Below, piece by piece: positions 9,301 to 16,300 of a stretch of DNA of 34,166 nucleotides. Each line of letters opens with the position of its first letter. The first letter of the stretch is position 1. The DNA is from an uncultured Bacillota bacterium. GTDB lineage: Bacteria; Bacillota_I; Bacilli_A; Izemoplasmatales; Hujiaoplasmataceae. Made by a program: the position numbers and the translations under genes. The stretch covers positions 1 through 34,166 of the forward strand of contig CALMFM010000184.1 of the NCBI GenBank assembly GCA_937862575.1, in the 5' to 3' direction. Below the pieces are notes generated by a model. The model had not been told where the DNA came from. It saw only the letters and a list, made by a program, of their open reading frames with translations, and made no database searches.

Positions 9301-10266
9301 GATTTCATCTCCGGTAATCGAACTGATTTCGTGAGTTGTCATATAATCCGAATTCAATAAGACAGATGCTGCATTGGACATTACTGAAAGTTCATAACGA
9401 ATACCAATAGTTTGATCGTTATATTCAAACGATAATACTTGGTCAAAAAGGTCAATATGAAGTGGTACTTCTACCGCTTCGTTCAAAGAGGACGGAACAG
9501 TAAGGCTATTAGCAATTTTAACCATTAGATTGTTATTGTATTCATCGACCATCGCCTGTAAATCCGTAACATAGGCATTGATATCTTCATTTTCCGCCAT
9601 TGGTATTACTGATTGACTGCCGTCAAAACTCATCGGCCTAATTTCAAAGGAAAGAGGTTCCGGTTCCTGATTGCCCATCAGGTTAAGTGCTGATTCGGCT
9701 ACTGACATGAATCCACCTAAAATAATCATCATGATGAAAACAGCCATGATACCATTCAATGCACCAAACAAGGCTCCGAACCCACGGTTTTTGGATGCTT
9801 TGTCTTTATTTCTGATAAAGATGGCTCCTATGATAGCCGTCAGTATTTTCCAAATCAGGAATACAACTGTAAAGTATACCAAAGTCCAGACCAATTTTAA
9901 AGCGAATTGGACCAGCCCGGTGGCTAAAGCAAGCACTTCGGCCGAACTGGCGTCTAAGTTGATTGAATCACCTAAAAGCATTCCAACGAAAGAATCGATG
10001 CTCGATTCAAACGAAGTGAAGTTGCTTAGGGTAGGATCAACTTGGCCTAAAACCCCTCCTAACCAAGGCATCTCGAATGTCCACAAGAACTGGACGACTT
10101 GGTTGATTGTAAGGAAAAAGACTACATAAAATATAGCCATTGTAATAAAAACATATACGGTCTTCTTGAATCCTCTCATGAACCCGGCTAGGATGGCTAA
10201 CCCCAGTATCAAATAGAAGATATAATTCAAAGTACTAAGAAAACCAAGATCGATTGCTAGAAACAT
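6319..10266 (-). CDS. Giant membrane-anchored repeat protein, short paralog (1315 aa): CvpA-like 4-TM N-terminus plus tandem ~85-aa repeats
   Basis: N-terminus FYLILGLAILAGFMRGFKKTVYVFITMAIFYVVFFLTINQ...NRGFGALFGALNGIMAVFIMMIILGG resembles the CvpA family. Then recurrent units of the form (L/F)xSxIIxATVSxxI...VPxxD...xxELxxLxxALxxLGIxxF. Start moved to MFLAIDLGF, which has SD TGGAGGG (ORF track starts 21 codons earlier). Confidence 0.88.
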   Translation of the reverse strand: MFLAIDLGFLSTLNYIFYLILGLAILAGFMRGFKKTVYVFITMAIFYVVFFLTINQVVQFLWTFEMPWLGGVLGQVDPTLSNFTSFESSIDSFVGMLLGDSINLDASSAEVLALATGLVQFALKLVWTLVYFTVVFLIWKILTAIIGAIFIRNKDKASKNRGFGALFGALNGIMAVFIMMIILGGFMSVAESALNLMGNQEPEPLSFEIRPMSFDGSQSVIPMAENEDINAYVTDLQAMVDEYNNNLMVKIANSLTVPSSLNEAVEVPLHIDLFDQVLSFEYNDQTIGIRYELSVMSNAASVLLNSDYMTTHEISSITGDEIREVFADLSQSVLITSLMPVAIEVAADLYEQELPISLDELYDIDFEEELATLGEIAGALFDVLNGAGYIGGEGSLDQIAIDGDAIRDLFANIAGSDTILLITDSVLLPMLSNGEGEINAILTVPDDLDIEAEYLALGEIFAQIIDADISFADLETASVTVLLEAASKVDLTVLLNSRLVTEALINIFSGAAGIEGIDIFVIPDGLVWRDVYDDQGNLIQAGELRNMLEAAQVLTSLQGDIDLENLNMTALLELSDEEIDTLFSSYVIRATVSEILQVADIADMLLIIPDTVYDELGYFSQDELANAMKSLRLLVSDSGDGFDLTKAFSLSDEELDTLLSSDIILATIGNLLHELGLSTLVIPGDVVDTVTSGDDEILVVIAAEIKKIFNALAVLNITDINSMSFDASIISYLENETQDGLDDEKIAILLDSAIIKATVSDMIINLDESYGGQLIIPDFGPDGADIKVYDATNDLYLITNTEITHLLKALYGIGIDNFESIDFQDTELILDNMSLLLDSAIIHATVSKMIMDQSATLIVPQTDVDNVSILIVQGSITYIESDELDAFFSALDMLQITSPETANTNFDFTLLEDSGNQDILLASAIMHATISDRVMNLNSGSLIVPDFAENGTTEIRKLVGPVGEETEFVIKAELKTLFTAMNVMGFTNFDNVNSGVSSQALLDNDNLIYTSSILQATISNQILTSTSGNLIVPDEDELTNDIRIVLADVTYIRNSELEDFIISIKLLGITDFNTFAIAADDIFTVDLDTFFNSYIMQATVSKYVLDNADDETAAVGTNKLLVPNVKREDITVDSTSTEQIEKQELIDIIQALDTLGMDNFTDSMDATIVTGLNSTQLDSILDSASFHVTIDNMLKSNTFINTYIPNLAQEENFGVSDLTTRTELVAFITAVNTLGATDFETFDVNITAIAGLDTEQRGTVFDSMIIRTKITPDLEALADLDPGFDFVPADYEVGSVPQFLTKTATLDAMELYYPA
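6701..8495 (-). repeat. Protein-coding tandem repeat array in the short paralog, 8 hand-located anchors at 76-91 aa spacing
   Basis: Same anchor codon at 8495, 8267, 7994, 7733, 7481, 7217, 6971, 6701; all spacings are multiples of 3. Confidence 0.85.
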
Positions 10267-10300
10267 TTTTACCCTCCAGAATATAAATAATTCCATTTTT

Positions 10301-10329
10301 ATTATACTACTATTTAAGTAAATCAACAA
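10301..10329 (-). promoter_or_regulatory. Candidate promoter of the 1315-codon giant gene: TTGTTG - 17 bp - TATAAT
   Basis: Minus strand boxes at 10329-10324 and 10306-10301, directly downstream of the terminator at 10338-10368. Confidence 0.6.
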
Positions 10330-10337
10330 ATATATCG

Positions 10338-10368
10338 ATAAAAAAACGATGACGTCTCCATCATCGTT
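10338..10368 (-). terminator. Rho-independent terminator after the 2639-codon giant gene
   Basis: Minus strand AACGATGA-N8-TCATCGTT stem followed by TTTTT. Confidence 0.85.
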
Positions 10369-10383
10369 TCTTAGTTTGTTTTT

Positions 10384-13300
10384 CTAGATTAATCCGTAGT
10401 GAGTCAAGACATTGTTGATGCCGTCTTCAGTCAGGAATGTACCTGGGTCACTGTTCATATAATCGGCATTTGCCGGCCAGTATAGATCAAACGGATCATC
10501 GGCAAGCATCATCGCTTCAAGCTCGTCCGTCAGCATGTTTCTAACGATCATCGAGTCAAGTGCAATGTCTCTTTCTTCCGGAGTCATAGCGGTAATTACT
10601 GCTGTCGAGAAGGTAACGTTGGTAATGTCACCGGCTCCGATTTGTTGTGTTGCCTTGATGAAGGCAATGATTTCAGTCTTGGTTGTGATGTCTGTCATAT
10701 TATAGACGTCTTCTTGTGCCAAATCCGGAATCTTAGTATTGATATTGGCATTACCTTTTAGCATGTTATCGATTGAAACTTGCATTGAACCGCTACCCAA
10801 CAAGGTATTGAGTTCGCTGTCATCCATCGAAGTTACTGTCGAGGCGTCAACTGAGCCGCTAAAGTCTGAGATACCCAAAGTGTCCAAAGAATTCAGCAAG
10901 GCTTTCAGTTCAACTTTTTCAATCCATTTATCACCGACAGAATCGACGAGAATGTCTTCTCTGAAGTAATTAGGAACGATCAAGCTACCGCTACCAGGTG
11001 CCGCTGTGTCATCAAGTGCACCACTAAGAATATTATAAGATATTGTTGCTTGCATTGTCGCTGATGCCAACAAGGTATCGAAGTCGGCTGCGAAGATTGC
11101 GGCCGGAGTGAAATCCATGCTAGAGTAGTCAGTAAGGCCCATCAGGTTCAAGGCTGTCAATAAAGCTTTTGTTTCGTTTTTCTCGATAAAGAAGAATGTT
11201 GATTGGATTATTCGTAGGTCAGTTGAAGTATTGATATCCTCATCCGGTATGATCAGATTGCCACCGGTGTCGTTTAATAGTTTGTCGGACAGGGTTGCAT
11301 GCATGATGGCACTGGCAAGGAGAGTAGTTTGACTTGTATCATCACCAAGGTTATCAAGACCGATGGTACCGCCGAAGGAATCCAAGTCGCCGGAGAATCC
11401 GACAACATCCAAGGCGTTGATCAGGTGTTTGATTTCCAATTTTGTAATGAATTCATTAGTTGAAACCGTTACGCGAATAGCTACGGCGTCGATATCGGTA
11501 TCAGGCAGAATAATCGTAGTCAGATTGGCGATTTGGTCGGACATTGTCGCATGCATAATCGCTGAGGCTAACATTATATCCTGATTAGTATCATAATCGA
11601 CATCTTGGCTTGCCAATAGTGGTGTCAAATCGATGGTTCCGCTGAATCCGTCAAGGTTTCCGTTGAATCCAAGAATATCCATGGCATTGATAAGTGATTT
11701 TATCTCGGCTTTAATGATAAATTCATTCAAGGAAACAGTCAATTGGATTGAGGTATCGTCAACATCCGTTGTCGGCATGATGATATTGCCAGAGACGGCC
11801 ATACCGGAAATTTGGTCAGTCATGGTCGCATGCATGATGGCACTTGCCAACAGAGTATTTTGATTTGCGTCATAACCAACGTCTTGCGAAGCGAACAATG
11901 CGGTTAATGCAATTGATCCATCGAAAGCGGTCAAGTCACCGGAGATGCCGATGACATCCATTGCATCTAGCATCGCCTTGATTTCGGCTTTTGTAATAAA
12001 TGCATTGCCGGATACGCTTATTTGAATAGCTACATCTGAAACGTCTGTAGTCGGAACAATCAATGAAGTTCCACCAAGACCGATAATCTGATCGGTAATG
12101 GTTGCATGCATGATGGCTGACGCCAACAAGGTATCCTGATCTGCTTCGGTTCCGATATTGTCGAGGTCGACATTACCGCCGAAACTGTCTAGGTCACCAG
12201 CGAAGCCAAGTAAGTCAATGGCATTCAGCAACGCTTTGATTTCTGTTTTAACGATGAAATCATTCAGCGATACGGTGACTGTTACATCGGTGCCGCTATC
12301 GTCTGTCGATGGCAAGACTATTGCTGTGCCGTCCATACCGCTTATTTGGTCAGATACGGTGGCATGCATGATAGCACTAGCCAACATCGTATCTTGATTT
12401 GTATCATAATTTACGTCTTGAGATGCCAAGAGGCTGGTAAGTCCGACGGTTCCCGTAAAAGTGGTGATGTCGGTTATTCCAAGTAAGTCCATGGCATTGA
12501 TCAAATATTTGATTTCAAAACGATAAATGTAATCAGTTCCGGAAACCAATACCTTGATTGAATTGTCCAAAACGTCTGTTGTAGGTATTGCCATATATCC
12601 ACTGCCTTCAAGATCAATAATCTGTTTCGAGATTGTCGCTTGAATTGATGATGATCCCAATAAAACATTTTGATTATCATCATAGTTGAGCGGTGATGTT
12701 GAAGGCAAGAAGGCGTTGAGTGAGATTGTTCCGGTAAAGTCTTGGATATCATCCATTCCGAGAATCTCAAGCGACTCGAAGATGGCATGGATTTCATCTT
12801 TGACAATATATTCGGTTTCAAATCCCGGATCGCCGACAGTGACTCTGACCGCGGTAACGCCGTCATCTTCAAACAGAGGAACGGTAATAGCAGCGCCTAG
12901 ATCGATGATTTGTTTGGAAATGGTTGCTTGCATGATTGATGATGCCAGCAAAACATCGCGACTTGTCGACTCGTAAAAAATGGTTAAATCGATTGCTCCA
13001 TCAAATACAGTCGGATCAGTAACTCCCAACATATCCATAGCCATAATGGCATTGACGATTTCGGCTTTTACAACCAAATCGACTTCATTGCCAACAGGTC
13101 CAACGGTTACTCGTAAATCTGTCAACTCATCATCTGTAATAAACGGAACTTCGATTGTTCCAGCAACATCCAAGTCAATCAATTGTTTGGATATGATGGC
13201 TTGGAAGATGGCTGATTCGGTCATTACTTCGGCATTGTCGTCTTGGGCGAAGGTCGCGAAGTTAACATTGCCACTATCGAAATTATTGACATCTGTTATA

Positions 13301-16300
13301 CCGAGGACATTCAGTGCCGACAGTAAATCAGAGATCTCAATATTGGAAATATATATTGTTTCAAATCCGATAGGTCCGGTTTCAATGACTACCGGTGTGA
13401 TTGTATCTTCTTCGAAATAAGGTATTATGAACGTTGTTCCATCAACGCTATTAAGCAGTTGTTCGGAGATTGTTGCCTGAATTATCGCTGATGACAGAAC
13501 GACTGTCTTATTGACTTCATCACTCAACAAACTTAGGTCAACTGCGCCATCGAATCCATTGACATCGGTAAGGCCTAATACATCAAGTGAAAGGACAAGA
13601 GCGCGAAGTTCAGCGGATGAAACATAATCTGTTGTATGTCCTAATCCGTCATCGACTGATATTCTGACGACGGTTAGATTGTCTTCTTTGAAATAAGGAA
13701 CCTGAATCGATGCACTGACGTCATCCATATCGAGAACCTGTCTTGATATGATTGCTTGAATCATTGCTGATTCTAATACGACATCGATGTTGTTATCAAC
13801 GGCGAGAAGCGATAAATCCAATTGGTCGTTGCCGGTGAACGATTCAACATCAGTGATGCCTAATACGTCAAGCGCATCAAAGATTGCTTCTAGTTCAGCT
13901 TTGACTAGGTATTCGGTTTCGAATCCCGGATCTCCGACTGTAATTCTTACCAGAGTAAGATCATCTTGTCTTTCATAAGGAACGATAATTGTGGAACCGT
14001 CTTCCAAGTCGATTATCTGTTTCGATATTGTTGCTTGAATTACTGAAGACGATAGAACCGTATTGACAGTTTCATCATCAGCCAAGAGGCTAAGGTCGAT
14101 TGAGCCGCTGAAGTTGTTTACATCGGTTATTCCGAGCACGTTAAGCGAATCAAATATCGCCTTTATTTCTGTCTTGATGATAAATTCTGTGGCTTGTTCA
14201 GCCAAACCGACAGTGACGCGGATGGCGGTGACTCCGTCTTCCGCATAATAAGGAACTTGCATCAAACTGTCGCCTGTTCCTTCATCAGTTAAATTCAGAA
14301 CTTGTTCAGATATGGTGGCTTGAATTACGGAACTTGTCAATAATGTATCCACCTTCAAAGGATCAGCTAAAATCGATCCAAAGTCGATACTGCCACTGAA
14401 TCCGGCAATATCAGTAATGCCAAGAACTTGCAAAGCATCAAACATCGCTTGTAATTCAGTTTTGACGATATATTCGGTTTCTTCTCCGATGCCACCGACA
14501 GTGACACGGATATTATCAGAAGTCTCGTCGAAATATGGAACAGTCACAACATCAGAGCCAAGATCGAATATCTGTTTCGATATGGTCGCATGCATGATGG
14601 CCGAATCCAATATTACGCTAATATTGTCAATCAATGTTTGCATTGATAAACTATCGACTGAATTGAAATCTTGCAAATCGAGAATCAAAATGGCTTCAAG
14701 CATGTTTGTTAGTTCTGCTTGACTGATATATTCGGTGCCGTCAGCCGGGTCGGTTGAACGGACCGCTACTGCGGCTTCATCTTCAAAAGGAACCACAATC
14801 AAAGGATCGTCTTCCGAAGTGAAATCGATAATGTATTTAGATAGAGTTGCGTTGATGATCGATGAAGCAAACAATTGATCGGCTTTATCCGGATCCAAAA
14901 TTGTCGGATCTTCATCATATCCTAGATTATTCAATATTGATACATCGATTGAAACATTATTGATGTCATTGATGCCTAAGACTTGCAAGGCGTCGAATGT
15001 CGCCTGCAACTCGTCTCTAGCAATGAAGGTTATTTCATTTCCCACAGGACCGGTAGTTATTCTCAACGGGTCGCCAAATTGATCGTTAAGTGGCACTGTT
15101 ACGACATCGGTCAAATCCAACAATTGTTTGGATATGGTCGCATGCATGATGGCTGAATCCAGCAGGACGTTGACATTGTCAAGCAATGTGCTAAGGTCCA
15201 AAGTCTCAACCGTATTGAAATCCTGAAGATTCAAGCTGAGTATGGCTTCCAAAACGTTTGTCAATTCGGCTTGACTGATATATTCCGTTCCGTCTGCCGG
15301 ATCGGTAGTTCTGACAGCAACACCGTCTTGGTCTTCATAAGGAATAATTACGAATGGATCATCGCCACTTGTGAAATCAATCAAGTAACCTGACAATGTA
15401 GCGTTGATGATTGACGAAGCAAACAGTTGGTCGGCTTTGTCTTGGTCTAGAATTGTTGGATCAGCTTCAGTTCCCAAGTTGTTCAGAATCGTCATATCGA
15501 AAGATACGTTGTTTATATCGGAAATTCCGAGAACTGAAAGGGCGTCAAGCGCGGCTTCAAGCTCGTTCTTGGCGATAAATTCAGTCTCATGATCAATTGG
15601 ACCGGTAACGATTCTTAACGGATTTCCTAATTGGTCATTTAAAGGAATCGTAACTATTTCAGTCATATCAAGTAACATCTTGGAGATTGTACTGTGAATT
15701 ATGGCTGAGTTCAATAAAGTCGAGGCATTATTTAGAATCAATCCCAAATCGAGGGTCTCGATATTGTTGATGTCTTGAATATCCAGGATCAGGAAAGCTT
15801 CCAAGATATGAGTTAATTCTGTCTCTGATATATATTCAGTTCCGTCAACCGGATCAATTATTCTGATTTCAACTTCATCTTGGTCCTCATATGGAACGAC
15901 GAGAACAGCATCAACTTCCTCAGAAAAATCAATCAGGAATTTTGACAAGGTTGCATTAAGGACTAATGACGAAAACAAAGTTTCGGCTTTGTCAGGGTCA
16001 AGTGTAGTCGGATCTTCAGCCAACCCTAAATTTGTCAGAATTGACAGATCCATTGTAATGTTGTTTATATCGGAAATTCCTAAAGTGGTTATCGCCAGCA
16101 AAGCGTTTTTGATTTCTTCGCGAGTTACAACTTCTACTGCGATTTCATTAACCAGAATCTCAGTTTTTGCGGATCCAGGTATTACCAACATGTCTGGCGC
16201 CACAGTCATAATCATGTTTCCTACTGTCGCAGCCAAGATGTCAGATAACATTAAAGTATCGATATTGGTCTCATCAAGGCCAAGAATTCCAGTTACATCG

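Noticed and set aside
6461-10129. Plus-strand ORFs antisense to the 1315-codon gene
   Set aside because: Same reason: shadow ORFs opposite a long coherent repeat protein.
12501-12872. Minus-strand 123-aa ORF in another frame of the giant gene
   Set aside because: Out-of-frame ORF within the repeat array with no start signal; product lacks the repeat motif.
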